NCBI RefSeq assembly: GCF_028736035.1
Contig: NZ_CP117866.1
Span: 4,340,001-4,404,000, forward strand
DNA: 64,000 nucleotides
Reading direction: 5' to 3'
From: Streptomyces sp. T12
Lineage (GTDB): Bacteria; Actinomycetota; Actinomycetes; Streptomycetales; Streptomycetaceae
Made by a program: the position numbers and the translations under genes. Under the pieces are notes generated by a model, which ran no database searches, was not told the origin of the DNA, and saw only the letters and a list, made by a program, of their open reading frames with translations. Each line of letters opens with the position of its first letter. Positions within the stretch are counted from its first letter, which is position 1. Of this stretch, positions 52,194-60,987 are shown piece by piece.

Positions 52194-53372
52194 CTACTCG
52201 TGTGCGATGTGTGCGCGGTGTTCGGCGAGTACGTCCAGTCCGAAGTCGGAGGTCAGGTCACGCCACACCGAGTGGGCGTGGTTGGCGTACCGCTGGGTGT
52301 TGTCGTACTCGATGAGGACGCGAGGGTCCTGCACCCGGTAGTAGTGCGGTTCCCCGGCGTCCGTGCTGCCCGCCCAGCCGAAATGCACCGCGTCGAGGAC
52401 GGTGTCAGAGGCGTAGTGGGTGTCGTAGGCGTCTGCGAGGAACTCGGGTGCCCGTCCGGTGTAGAGGGTGACGAGCCGGCGCAACAGGTGCCGCTGCTCG
52501 TTGTTCAGGTCGCGACCGCTGATGCCTTTGGGGGGAATCGTGATGGCCACGCGCGCGTGATCGTTCTCGGTGTACCCGCTGCCCGCTTCCGCCCGGCGGT
52601 CGATGTCGTTGACAAGCCGGTCCAGCTCAGGGTCGGCGAACTGGCCGCGCCACAGGTCCTGCATGTGCATCATCGTGTCGCCGTGTTCGACGCGTGGGCG
52701 GTTGCCGGAGACGATGTCCGAGACTGCGGACGGGTGGAGCAGGGCGCTTTGGAGTTGGCCCGGGTCCAGACTGCGGACCAGTTGACGGGCCGTCTCCTCA
52801 GGGCCTTGCAAGGGCCGCAGGGTGCCTCCGATCAGCTCGGTCGTGGCCGGGTCGGCACCGATGAAGCAGGGGGTCGTGGAGACGAGCCGGCCGGCGACGA
52901 CGAGGTTGTTCAGGGAGATGTGGTGGCCGCCGAACCGCCATGCCCAGACACGGTCGCCGGGGCGGCCGAAGATCCTCAGCCAGTACAGGCCGGGGTCCCG
53001 TCCGCGCTGCCGGCCCCAGTGGACCCGCCACCCTTCCAGCTGGTCCAGGACGTTCTCCAGTCCCATCACGGTGGTGACCGTGGCGTAGCCCGGGATGGAC
53101 AGTCCGGTGGCCACCAGCCGCATGGCCAGGCTCTGTTGGCGGGCGTTCTGGTCTCGGACGGCGAGCCCGCCGTGTTCGGTGGGGGTGTAGAACCAACGCA
53201 GCCGCTCGGCCTCCGCATACGGGTGGAGCGGGGAGTCGTAGGCGGCGAGCGGGAGTTGGTCCTCGCTCAGGCTGTTCAGCCAGGCGGTGGCAGCATGGGC
53301 CATGGCGGCCGCTGCCTTCTCCCGTCCGGCTGCCAGGGCGTCGGGCACGGTGCCCTCTCGGTCAGCGGCCAC
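52194..53372 (-). CDS. DUF3500 family protein
   Basis: 392 aa from GTG 53372. Family features: ERLRWFYTPTEHGGLAVRDQ, LAMRLVATGLSIPGYATVTT, IFGRPGDRVWAWRFGGHHIS and TPCFIGADPA. Biochemical role unknown; relatives often sit with oxidative catabolic genes. Its start overlaps the alcohol dehydrogenase stop (53362-53364), so the two are co-translated; the frame extends to TTG 53402 but GGAG favours 53372. Confidence 0.8.
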   Translation of the reverse strand: MAADREGTVPDALAAGREKAAAAMAHAATAWLNSLSEDQLPLAAYDSPLHPYAEAERLRWFYTPTEHGGLAVRDQNARQQSLAMRLVATGLSIPGYATVTTVMGLENVLDQLEGWRVHWGRQRGRDPGLYWLRIFGRPGDRVWAWRFGGHHISLNNLVVAGRLVSTTPCFIGADPATTELIGGTLRPLQGPEETARQLVRSLDPGQLQSALLHPSAVSDIVSGNRPRVEHGDTMMHMQDLWRGQFADPELDRLVNDIDRRAEAGSGYTENDHARVAITIPPKGISGRDLNNEQRHLLRRLVTLYTGRAPEFLADAYDTHYASDTVLDAVHFGWAGSTDAGEPHYYRVQDPRVLIEYDNTQRYANHAHSVWRDLTSDFGLDVLAEHRAHIAHE

Positions 53373-54465
53373 CGGTGGACTCCGGGTCCTCGGAGATGTC
53401 AAGCATGACCTTGATGGCGTTGCCCCGGCGCTCGGCGTAGGTGTCGAACGCCTCGGCGACGTCGGGCAGCCCGAAATGGTGGGTGACCAGTTCCGCGGTG
53501 CGCAGCCGACCCCGGGCGGCCAGGCCCACGGCGCGGGCCACCGAACCGGTGCCCTCGCCGCGGACCGTCTGGATCGAGATGCCGTTCATCACGGCGTGGT
53601 TGAGGTCGGCCTGTACGGGCTCTTCGAAGAAGCCGACGAGGACGACCTTCCCGGACCGCTTGGCCATGCGCAGCGCGTCGTCCACCGCACTCGGGGCGCC
53701 AGAGCACTCCAGGACGATGTCGGCTCCGATCCCGTCGGTCGCCTCCCGAACCGCCGCTACGGCGTCCTCCTCCCAGGAGTTGACGACCAGGTCCGCGCCG
53801 AAGGACTTGCCGATGGCGAGCCTGGCTTCCCGCGTGCCGGCCAGGGCTACGGTCCTGGCGCCGAGTTCACGTGCGACCTGTACCGCGAGCAGACCTATCG
53901 GTCCGGGGCCGATCACAGCGACCGTGGATCCGACGAGCAGGGTGTCTAGCACGTCGAAGGCGTGCATCACGGTGCCCACGGTGGTGAGGACGACTGCGGC
54001 GTCGAAGTCCACGGTGTCCGGCAACCGGTGGAGGGTCGCCACGTGGTTGAGCGCGTACTCCGCGAAGCCCCCGTTGACGGTCATCCCCTGCACGCGGTGC
54101 CCGGTGTGCCGCAGGCCGTAGTTGAGGCAGTCCGTGTAGGCCCCGGCCAGGCAGTTGGCGCAGCGCATGCAGCCGCGGTGGGCTTCCGTCACCACCCGGT
54201 CGCCGACCCGGAGCTCGTCCACGGCACTGCCCACCGCGGCGACGACGCCGGCGTACTCGTGGCCGGGTACGAACTCGCCCGCGGCCGGGCCGCCGTCCTT
54301 GAAGAAGTGCCGACTGCGGATCTTCAAGTCCGTTCCGCACAGGGACGCCCTGCGGACGTGTACCAGAACGTCTTCCGGTCCCACCTGCGGCACGGGCAGC
54401 GTCGTGACGGCGAGGGTGCCGGGCTCGCCCAGCACCGCGGCCTGCATGGTTTCCGGCAAGGACAT
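53362..54465 (-). CDS. Zinc-binding alcohol/polyol dehydrogenase
   Basis: 367 aa MDR. Catalytic zinc: Cys in ASLCGTDLKI and His-Glu in PGHEYAGVV; structural zinc loop HRGCMRCANCLAGAYTDC; Rossmann GPGPIGLLAVQVARELGA. Threonine- or sorbitol-dehydrogenase-like. First gene of a minus-strand pair with DUF3500, divergent from the SDR/DapA genes and sharing a control region with a LysR-type box. Confidence 0.9.
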   Translation of the reverse strand: MSLPETMQAAVLGEPGTLAVTTLPVPQVGPEDVLVHVRRASLCGTDLKIRSRHFFKDGGPAAGEFVPGHEYAGVVAAVGSAVDELRVGDRVVTEAHRGCMRCANCLAGAYTDCLNYGLRHTGHRVQGMTVNGGFAEYALNHVATLHRLPDTVDFDAAVVLTTVGTVMHAFDVLDTLLVGSTVAVIGPGPIGLLAVQVARELGARTVALAGTREARLAIGKSFGADLVVNSWEEDAVAAVREATDGIGADIVLECSGAPSAVDDALRMAKRSGKVVLVGFFEEPVQADLNHAVMNGISIQTVRGEGTGSVARAVGLAARGRLRTAELVTHHFGLPDVAEAFDTYAERRGNAIKVMLDISEDPESTGGR

Positions 54466-54576
54466 AGGGGCCTCCAGTTACGGCCATGAACATGCGTCGG
54501 GAATCGACGGGCCGAAACGGCCCTATTCCCCACCTCATCTTGCACGCCGGCAACGCCTATTCCCTATTCGCGGCGC

Positions 54577-54591
54577 ATAGGCATCCCTTAT
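54577..54591. promoter_or_regulatory. LysR-type binding site
   Basis: ATA-N9-TAT, inside the perfect inverted repeat GCATA-N9-TATGC (54575-54593), meets the T-N11-A rule for LysR regulators. It lies in the divergent control region between the alcohol dehydrogenase and the SDR gene. CCTATTCC-type octamers recur nearby (around 54521, 54556, 54608). Confidence 0.5.
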
Positions 54592-54715
54592 GCATGTCGC
54601 GAGAGATTCCTATTGGAGACCCACCACAACCTCGTGGCAGTGTCATGTGGAAACGACGGACGTAGCCGTCGGCCGTACGGCCAGGGAACGGGGCCACCGC
54701 CCAAGGAGCGAAGCT

Positions 54716-55501
54716 GTGGATCTGGGAATTTCGGGCAAGACCGCGCTCGTACTGGGCGGAGGTGGGGGTCTCGGCGGCGCGATCGCCCAGGCTCTCGCCG
54801 CGGAAGGCGCCGCTGTCGCCGTCGCGGACATCAGCCCACAGGCCGCAGAGAGCACCGCCGAGGCGGTGGCCGACGCGGGCGGGAAAGCCGTGCCCCTGGA
54901 ATGGGACCTCGCGGACCTGGGCGCGATCGACCAGCACATCACGGCAGTCGAAGGGGCGCTCGGTCCCGTGGACATCCTGGTCAACAACACGGGAGGGCCG
55001 CCGCCCTCGCCGGTTGCGGGGCAGGACCCTGAACTCTGGCTGAGGCACTTCCAGTCCATGGTGCTGTCCGTCATCGCGATCACGGACAGGGTCGTGCCGC
55101 TGATGCGGAGCCGCGGCTGGGGCAGGATCATCACCAGCGCCAGCTCGGGGGTGATCGCCCCCATCCCCAACCTTGGGCTGTCGAACGCCTTGCGGGGCAG
55201 CCTGCTCGGCTGGTCCAAGACGCTGGCCCGGGAAGTCGCGGCCGAGGGTGTCACCTGCAACGTGGTCGTTCCGGGACGGATCGGCACCCAGCGGATCAAG
55301 TTCCTCGACCAGGCCAAGGCCGATCGGGAGGGCAAGTCCGTCGCGGAGACGTCCGCCGAGAGCGTCGCGTCGATCCCTGTGGGCCGCTACGGCGAACCGC
55401 GGGAATACGCCGCCGCCGTCGCCTTCCTCGCAAGCGTCCAGGCCTCTTACATCACAGGCTCGGTCATTCGCGTCGACGGCGGACTCATCGCCAGCCTCTG
55501 A
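54716..55501 (+). CDS. Atypical SDR family oxidoreductase
   Basis: 261 aa from GTG 54716 (AAGGAG 8 nt upstream). NAD(P) loop VLGGGGGLGGAIAQALAAEG, NNTGGPPPSP, and the C-terminal TGSVIRVDGGLIASL. The catalytic Tyr-x-x-x-Lys is absent: where YSASK is expected the sequence reads LSNALRGS. This matches the SDR-like subgroup that lacks the usual tetrad, so dehydrogenase activity is uncertain. Operon with the DapA-family gene 32 nt on. Confidence 0.85.
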   Translation: MDLGISGKTALVLGGGGGLGGAIAQALAAEGAAVAVADISPQAAESTAEAVADAGGKAVPLEWDLADLGAIDQHITAVEGALGPVDILVNNTGGPPPSPVAGQDPELWLRHFQSMVLSVIAITDRVVPLMRSRGWGRIITSASSGVIAPIPNLGLSNALRGSLLGWSKTLAREVAAEGVTCNVVVPGRIGTQRIKFLDQAKADREGKSVAETSAESVASIPVGRYGEPREYAAAVAFLASVQASYITGSVIRVDGGLIASL

Positions 55502-55533
55502 AAAAGACATCGGACTTCTGAGGAGGCAGAACA

Positions 55534-56469
55534 ATGGCACCCGTGGACCGCAACACCAATGGTGTTTTCGCCATCGCACCAACGCCCTTCGACGAGGAAG
55601 GCGCAATCGATTTCGACTCACTCAGCCGACTCGTCGACTTCTACGGCGACGCCGGCGTCACCGGACTGACTCTCCTGGGCCAGATGGGCGAAGCACCCAA
55701 GCTGTCCCACGAGGAGGGCGTGCGCATCGTCCAGCACGTCATCAAGCGCACCGATCTGCCGATCATCGTGGGCGTCTCCGCACCCGGCTACGCCGCCATG
55801 CGGGCTCTCGCGGTCGACGTCATGTCAGCCGGTGCCGGCGGCGTCATGATCGCCCCGCCGAACACGCTGCGTACCGACGACCAGATCGTGAGCTACTACG
55901 AGGGAGCGGCGGGCGCCATCGGCGCGGACGTGCCGTTCGTGATCCAGGACTATCCGCTGTCGTTCTCCGTCGTCATGTCCCCTGCCGTCATCGCCCGCAT
56001 CGCGAACGCCGCGCCAGGGTGCGTGATGCTCAAGCACGAGGACTGGCCGGGCTTGGAGAAGATCAGCGCACTCCGGCAACTCGAAGCCGACGGAGCGATG
56101 CCCCGCCTGTCGATCCTGTGCGGAAACGGCGGTCTCTTCCTGGACTTCGAGACCGAACGCGGAGCCGACGGAGCGATGACGGGCTACTGCGTGCCCGAAC
56201 TCCTCGTCGACGTCGTACGCCACACCGCCGCCGGCGATCGTGATGCCGCCCATGACATCTTCGACGCCCACCTGCCCCTGCTGCGCTACGAACAGCAACC
56301 GGGCATCGGCCTGGCCGTGCGCAAGTACGTCATGAAGCGCCGCGGAATCCTGGCCTCCGACACCCAGCGCAAGCCCGGGGCCGCGCTGTCGGCGCGTGCC
56401 CGCACCGAGGTCGACTACTTGCTGTCCCGGCTCACCCGTAAGGACAGCAGGGTCGCACTCATGGCATGA
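55534..56469 (+). CDS. DapA-family class I aldolase/lyase
   Basis: 311 aa TIM barrel. Schiff-base Lys in GCVMLKHEDWPG and Tyr in VIQDYPLSFS; the N-terminal GVFAIAPTPFDEEGAIDF is typical. The GxxGE motif reads LLGQMGEAPKL. As it sits with an SDR, an alcohol dehydrogenase and a LysR gene rather than lysine genes, it is probably a pyruvate-forming aldolase or hydratase of a catabolic route. Confidence 0.87.
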   Translation: MAPVDRNTNGVFAIAPTPFDEEGAIDFDSLSRLVDFYGDAGVTGLTLLGQMGEAPKLSHEEGVRIVQHVIKRTDLPIIVGVSAPGYAAMRALAVDVMSAGAGGVMIAPPNTLRTDDQIVSYYEGAAGAIGADVPFVIQDYPLSFSVVMSPAVIARIANAAPGCVMLKHEDWPGLEKISALRQLEADGAMPRLSILCGNGGLFLDFETERGADGAMTGYCVPELLVDVVRHTAAGDRDAAHDIFDAHLPLLRYEQQPGIGLAVRKYVMKRRGILASDTQRKPGAALSARARTEVDYLLSRLTRKDSRVALMA

Positions 56470-56562
56470 CGCACAGGCAACACCCCTCAGCACAGCAGTA
56501 CGGCACCACGTCACCTAGCCCCGCCGAGTACTGGGCAACGCTCGGCCGAGTAACTTGATCAC

Positions 56563-57468
56563 ATGCAGCTACGTCAGCTGGAGTACTTCCTCGCGGTCTG
56601 GGAGGCGGGCTCCTTCAGCGGAGCGGCTGCGCGGCTCTATGTCACGCAGCCTTCGCTCTCCCAGCAGATCGGGGCCCTGGAGAAGGAGCTGGGCGCGGTC
56701 CTGCTGGAGCGCGGCCGGCAAGGGGTGACGCTGACTCCCGCGGGCCGTGTCTTTCTGTCCCGAGCACAGAACGTCGTCCGTGCGGTTCAGGACGCCCAGG
56801 ACTCGGTGCGCGAGGTGGTGGAGGGCCGTCAGGGCGACGTCCACGTCCTGACCGTACGGTCCGTCGCCTCGGGGATCCTGCCGCCGTCCGCGGCGCGCTG
56901 GCACTCGACGTACCCCTCCACCGTGCTGAGACTGCACGACTACTCCCACCGCCGGGACCTCGAAGAGGCCATGCGCAGTGGCCAGGGCGACATCGCGGTC
57001 GGTCCACGGCCCGACCCGTGGGAGGGGCCCGTCGTCTCCCTGGGATATGAGGAGATGGTGGTGACCGGCTCGGCCGAATACCCGGCGGGGACAGCGGCTG
57101 ATCCGGCCGAACTGGCCGCTGCCGACTGGGTGCTCTACGAGCAGGAACAGGGCATGAGCGAAGTGGTGGACCGCCTGGCAGGGCACCTCGGGTTCACGCC
57201 GCGCGCCGTCGCACGGACGGGCCAAGTCTCCGCAGCGCTCCTGTTCACGGTCGAGGGGATCGGCGTGACGGTGACACCGGAGAACGCGGTGCCGCTGCGC
57301 TGGTCGAGGCACGCCCGGCGGATCGGGCCCGGCTATTTCCGGGAGCTGGTGGTGTTCAGCAGAAAGCTCCCCACCCAACTGGCCGAGCGGTACCGGGACA
57401 TGCTCACCTCTTTGGAGCTGCCGCTCACTGCTGAACGGGATCTGCCCGAAGGGGCAATCCGCTTCTAG
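56563..57468 (+). CDS. LysR-family regulator
   Basis: 301 aa. Winged HTH at 1-60: MQLRQLEYFLAVWEAGSFSG then AAARLYVTQPSLSQQIGALEKELG, followed by a periplasmic-binding-like effector domain. Located just after the DapA gene on the same strand; it probably acts at the LysR-type box at 54577 to control the divergent genes. Confidence 0.9.
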   Translation: MQLRQLEYFLAVWEAGSFSGAAARLYVTQPSLSQQIGALEKELGAVLLERGRQGVTLTPAGRVFLSRAQNVVRAVQDAQDSVREVVEGRQGDVHVLTVRSVASGILPPSAARWHSTYPSTVLRLHDYSHRRDLEEAMRSGQGDIAVGPRPDPWEGPVVSLGYEEMVVTGSAEYPAGTAADPAELAAADWVLYEQEQGMSEVVDRLAGHLGFTPRAVARTGQVSAALLFTVEGIGVTVTPENAVPLRWSRHARRIGPGYFRELVVFSRKLPTQLAERYRDMLTSLELPLTAERDLPEGAIRF

Positions 57469-57486
57469 CGGCATGATGCCCAACTG

Positions 57487-57990
57487 CGCTCGCCGCGCAG
57501 GAAAGGGCCCCGGCTGCGAGCGAAGTGTGCCGGCCAGCCAGCCTTGCCGCCAGCGCTGTCAGAACCTCGGTCCAGGGCCCCGAGCACGGCAATCCGTACG
57601 ACGCCGGCGAGATCGGCCCAACTGGAATCACGGTTCGCCATCATGACGACGGTCACGGCGCCGAGGGCAGCGACGCCACGGACGTGCCGTTCCTCGTCCG
57701 TCCCCGCACGCTGACCGAATGCATCCATCATGCATGTGCCGTGCGGCAGCCAGACGTTCCACGACTCCTGGCTCCAGCGTCAGCCGGAAGGCACCGATGA
57801 TGAGCGCGCCGGTTCACGGCCACGTCGCGATCACACCGATCAAGGCCTGGAGAACCACAGCATCCCGCTCTCAGCCCTCAGGCCGTCCGGCGCCCGGCCG
57901 CACCGATGAGCGCCATGTGTCCTCGACACGAGGTGCCCTGGGCGAACCCGTGCCGGGGGCCTTTGCATTTGACTTTACGCAGCATGGTTA
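57487..57990 (-). pseudogene. Decayed TetR-family regulator
   Basis: Three minus-strand pieces align in order with the intact TetR at 60988-61581: RHGFAQGT near 57935 (N-terminal), TGALIIGAFRLTLEP about 57755-57815 preceded by an in-frame TGA, and TDEERHVRGVAALGAVTVVMMANR about 57625-57700 in another frame. The HTH between the first two is deleted. So it has a deletion, a nonsense codon and a frameshift. Its upstream operator region is still recognisable. Confidence 0.8.
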
Positions 57991-58025
57991 CCATCCTGGT
58001 CACCTAGTAACCGAAATGGTCACCC
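57984..58025. promoter_or_regulatory. Operator region matching that of the intact TetR paralogue
   Basis: GGTTACC...GGTCACCTAGTAACCGAAATGG resembles GGTTACC...GGTCAGCTAGTGACCGAAACGG at 61583-61616 in order and spacing. Here arms pair at 8 of 12 positions around CCTAG. It immediately precedes the YhgE-like gene. Confidence 0.6.
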
Positions 58026-58042
58026 AAAGGGATGTGCACACC

Positions 58043-59353
58043 ATGACGAACGACAACGAGCCCGCAGGAAGCAGGCTGGGGCCGCGGTTGTGGCTGACCC
58101 CGGCAGTCATCGTCACCGTGGTCATGGCTGCCCTGGCAGCGTTGTATCTGGGGTCAACGGTCAACTCCTCCAAAGAGCTCAACGGCTTTCCCGTAGCGGT
58201 CGTCAACGCCGATACCGGAGCCACGAGCCCATCGGGGCAGCACATCGACGTCGGCGAGCAGATCTCCGACGGCCTGCGCAAGGGGGTCGATGACGACAAG
58301 TTCGATCTACGCTTCGTCAGCCTTGCCGCAGCGAAGGAGGACATGGGCAAGGGGAAGCTCTACGGCGCGATCGTTCTGTCCTCGGACCTGAGCAAGAAGC
58401 TGGTGGCTCTCACGGAGAGCGCGGCGACCGGTGGGGCCGCACAGCAGCCCGCGGTCACCGTGTACACCAATCCCCTCGCGAACACTTCCAGCGTGTCCGT
58501 CGTCAATTCCTTCGCTTCTCAGGCACTGGCCGAGGCGAACCAGACCGTGGGCAAGCAACTGCTCGCCACTGCGACACAGGCCGGGGACAAGGCGGCATCC
58601 GGCAGCCAGTCCGTCACAGGAACGGCACGCATCGTTCTGTCCGAACCGATGCCGGTGCATGTCACGCCGTTCAAGGCGGTTCCCGACGGGACCGGCGGCG
58701 GCCTCTCGGCCTTCTACTACGCCCTCCTGCTGGCGCTGGCCGGGTTCACGGGCTCCCTGATCGCCACCAGTCTCGTCGACTCCCAGCTCGGTTTCGCTCC
58801 GTCGGAGATCGGTCCGCTCTACCGCATGGAAAGCCACTCGGGTCGCAGCCGCCTGGCCACCCTTGTTTTGAAGTGGGGAATCATGACGGGTATCGCGGTG
58901 CTCGTCAGCAGTGTCTATCTGGGGATCGCGGACTGGATCGGCATGCCGCTGGACCATCCAGGGGCGCTGTGGCTGTTCAGCGTGCTGAGCATCTCGGCCG
59001 TCGCAGTGGTTGCTCAGGCGATTCTCGCCCTGCTGGGCAGTCTGGGCATGGTGGTCAACCTCTTCCTCTTCATCGTGCTGTCGATCCCCAGCTCCGGGGG
59101 TACGACACCGCCGGAAGCCATGCCCCCCTTCGTCCGCTTCCTCAGCTCGTTCGAGCCCATGCACCAGATCTATCTGGGTACGCGCTCGATCCTGTACTTC
59201 GGAGCCACCTGGGATTCGGGGCTGACGCGTGCCGTGTTGGCCTCCGTGATCGCGCTTGTCCTCGGCCTCCTCTTCGGGGCCGCGGGTACTCGTGCCTACG
59301 ACCTCAAAGGGCTGACCAGGAAGCACAGCGCCCCTGCCGCCGCCGCGCAGTGA
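58043..59353 (+). CDS. YhgE/Pip-like membrane protein (ABC-2 type, DUF3533-like)
   Basis: 436 aa. One N-terminal membrane segment (TPAVIVTVVMAALAALYLGS), an extracytoplasmic domain with FPVAVVNADTGAT and YGAIVLSSDLSKKLV, then about five C-terminal membrane segments beginning FYYALLLALAGFTGSLIATS. Shape of YhgE/phage-infection-protein family members, thought to be exporters or accessory proteins. ATG 58043, AAAGGG 12 nt upstream. Regulated presumably by TetR binding at 57984-58025. Confidence 0.82.
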   Translation: MTNDNEPAGSRLGPRLWLTPAVIVTVVMAALAALYLGSTVNSSKELNGFPVAVVNADTGATSPSGQHIDVGEQISDGLRKGVDDDKFDLRFVSLAAAKEDMGKGKLYGAIVLSSDLSKKLVALTESAATGGAAQQPAVTVYTNPLANTSSVSVVNSFASQALAEANQTVGKQLLATATQAGDKAASGSQSVTGTARIVLSEPMPVHVTPFKAVPDGTGGGLSAFYYALLLALAGFTGSLIATSLVDSQLGFAPSEIGPLYRMESHSGRSRLATLVLKWGIMTGIAVLVSSVYLGIADWIGMPLDHPGALWLFSVLSISAVAVVAQAILALLGSLGMVVNLFLFIVLSIPSSGGTTPPEAMPPFVRFLSSFEPMHQIYLGTRSILYFGATWDSGLTRAVLASVIALVLGLLFGAAGTRAYDLKGLTRKHSAPAAAAQ

Positions 59354-59419
59354 CGGACAGACTCCGCTAGGGATGTTCCACAGCATCCCTGTAGGCGCAC
59401 CACGAGCGGCTGTTTGACT

Positions 59420-59462
59420 CGTCTGTCCCGGGCACTGCAACGTTGAGTGCCCGGGGCAGACG
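59420..59462. terminator. Strong hairpin terminator after the YhgE-like gene
   Basis: Seventeen-position stem (59420-59436 with 59446-59462), 16 Watson-Crick pairs and one G-T, with a 9-nt loop, between the convergent YhgE-like and TetR genes. The rest of 59354-59618 holds no gene that I can support. Confidence 0.85.
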
Positions 59463-59618
59463 GCTTTCCTCGCGCGGGCACCGGTGGGCCGGTTCGGCCG
59501 GCGCATTCGCCCTTGGCCGGGGCCGGCGGGTCGATCACGAGTCCCTGACAGCCTCGCTCCATGCCGACCGGGATGACTCCGCAGGCGGGCGGCCTCAGGT
59601 TCGCATCGTCCTGGCTGG

Positions 59619-60308
59619 TCAGGCGTCGTCGCGCAGGTGGGCAAGCCCGCTGAGAAGGAGTTCGAGTCCGAAGGAGAACTCGTCCTCGATCGGAACGGGC
59701 ATCGACCCGGCGACGGTGACCGTTGCCGGGAACAAGGCTGGATCGACGCTCTGAAAGACGGCGGACAGTTGCGCGTCGTCGAGTTGCCCGCCGCCGCCAT
59801 GACCGTTGACCTGTATGGCGAATCCGAGGACGTAGCGGGAGAGGGTGGCAAAGGCGTGCGCGGCCAGTCGCGGCGAGAAGCCGCTGTCGAGCAGCGCCGC
59901 GACACAGTGCTCCCGCAGCGCCATGGCGTTCGGCCCCAGGGGAATCTCTTCGACCATCAGGCGCGCCGCGTTCCGGTGCCGGGCCAGGGCCTCGAACATG
60001 GTGTGCGCGACCGTCCGCAGCGCTTGCTGCCAGCCCATCGCGAGGAGTTCGTCGCCCTTCAGTTCCACGGCGCCGAACATGCGGTCCACGACATGAGCGA
60101 CCAGCGCTGCCCGGTTGTCGAAATGCCGGTACAGCGTCGCCGTGCCGGAGCCCAGGCGCTGGGCCAGCGTCCGCATCGAGAGAGCGTCGGCCCCTTCATC
60201 GTCCACGATCTGCAGTGCGGTAGAGACGATGCGCTCCAGCGGCACGGGCGGACGCCCCGGGCGCCGAGCCGATGCCGTGGTCGCTCGCACAGGACCAGCT
60301 GCTGCCAC
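59619..60308 (-). CDS. TetR-family regulator, intact paralogue of the frameshifted gene at 46 kb
   Basis: 229 aa from GTG 60308, with GAGGAGG upstream. HTH RIVSTALQIVDDEGADALSM then RTLAQRLGSGTATLYRHFDNRAALVAHVVDRMFGAVEL; C-terminal FATLSRYVLGFAIQV and FGLELLLSGLAHLRDD. Very similar along its length to the broken gene at 45972-46657. The open frame continues upstream to 60704 but is non-coding in composition. Divergent from a hydrolase remnant. Confidence 0.88.
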   Translation of the reverse strand: MAAAGPVRATTASARRPGRPPVPLERIVSTALQIVDDEGADALSMRTLAQRLGSGTATLYRHFDNRAALVAHVVDRMFGAVELKGDELLAMGWQQALRTVAHTMFEALARHRNAARLMVEEIPLGPNAMALREHCVAALLDSGFSPRLAAHAFATLSRYVLGFAIQVNGHGGGGQLDDAQLSAVFQSVDPALFPATVTVAGSMPVPIEDEFSFGLELLLSGLAHLRDDA

Positions 60309-60341
60309 TGAACGTCCACCTCCTCGGCCAGCACCATAACA

Positions 60342-60361
60342 GCAACACCGTATCCAGTATG
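60342..60361. promoter_or_regulatory. Candidate operator of the TetR at 59619
   Basis: GCAACACCGTATCCAGTATG matches 15 of 20 positions of 46706-46725 beside the paralogue. It lies within CCATA-N19-TATGG (60334-60362) and covers the ATG of the hydrolase remnant. Confidence 0.45.
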
Positions 60362-60656
60362 GAGATCGCCGGTTGGGCATGGAGCGGCGGCGCCCCCTTC
60401 GATCAGCCCATCGACGACCGCTCGTCCGAGGTCGGCGACCGCTCCGATACCGTCCTGGACGTCGCCCGGATTGCCCGCTGGTCGGGTGGCCTCGGCAGCG
60501 AAACCACCGTCGTCCCCTTCCCTGGCGCCCTCCACGACGTCCTGCTCTCCCGCCGCAGGCCACCGCGAACACGCCTGCACCGTGATCGGCGACTGGCTGC
60601 ACCGACAGCAGCTGTCTGCCACCGTGCCGCCTGCACAGGGAGCCGCCGCCTCCTGA
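60359..60656 (+). pseudogene. Remnant of an alpha/beta hydrolase
   Basis: Starting ATG 60359 (MEIAGWAWSGG), the frame soon reads SDTVLDVARIARWSGGLG and FPGALHDVLLS, the C-terminal block of a lipase-like alpha/beta hydrolase (D-T-V-L-D-V-x-x-I-A-R-W ... G-A-L-H-D-V). About 60550 the similarity moves to another frame: HREHACTVIGDWLHRQQLSA. The N-terminal two thirds, with the nucleophile, are missing. Confidence 0.6.
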
Positions 60657-60987
60657 TGCGCCGGCGCTGCCACAGAAAAAGAAGCGGGCATGGACGCTGG
60701 CCATTTACGGTGTTCCTCTGCGGGCGCCCCGGCCAACCCGAGGCCGACCTTCTGCACCTCAAGTCCACCCTCTTGACGAAGGAGTACTTCAAGCCGAGAT
60801 CCTGAGCCGTCGTCACTGCCAGGCGGGTGCGGTCAGCGAGCCATGACGAGTGGCTCCTCGAGCCACGTCGGGCACCCTGCCCCGGCCGAACTGTACAAGT
60901 GACGCAGCATTGCCTCAGCCGACGCTGCGCACTGGTCGCCGGGCCCGTTGTTCCGTACTGCAGCGCCGGCTACCCCGTCGCAGTGTC
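60657..60987. other. Intergenic stretch with no recognised gene
   Basis: About 330 nt between the hydrolase remnant and the TetR gene. Only short frames without a start site or family resemblance are present. Confidence 0.4.

Noticed and set aside
60309..60704. Upstream extension of the TetR frame at 59619
   Set aside because: Arg/Gly-rich with no similarity to TetR N-termini, and GTG 60308 has a strong ribosome site.
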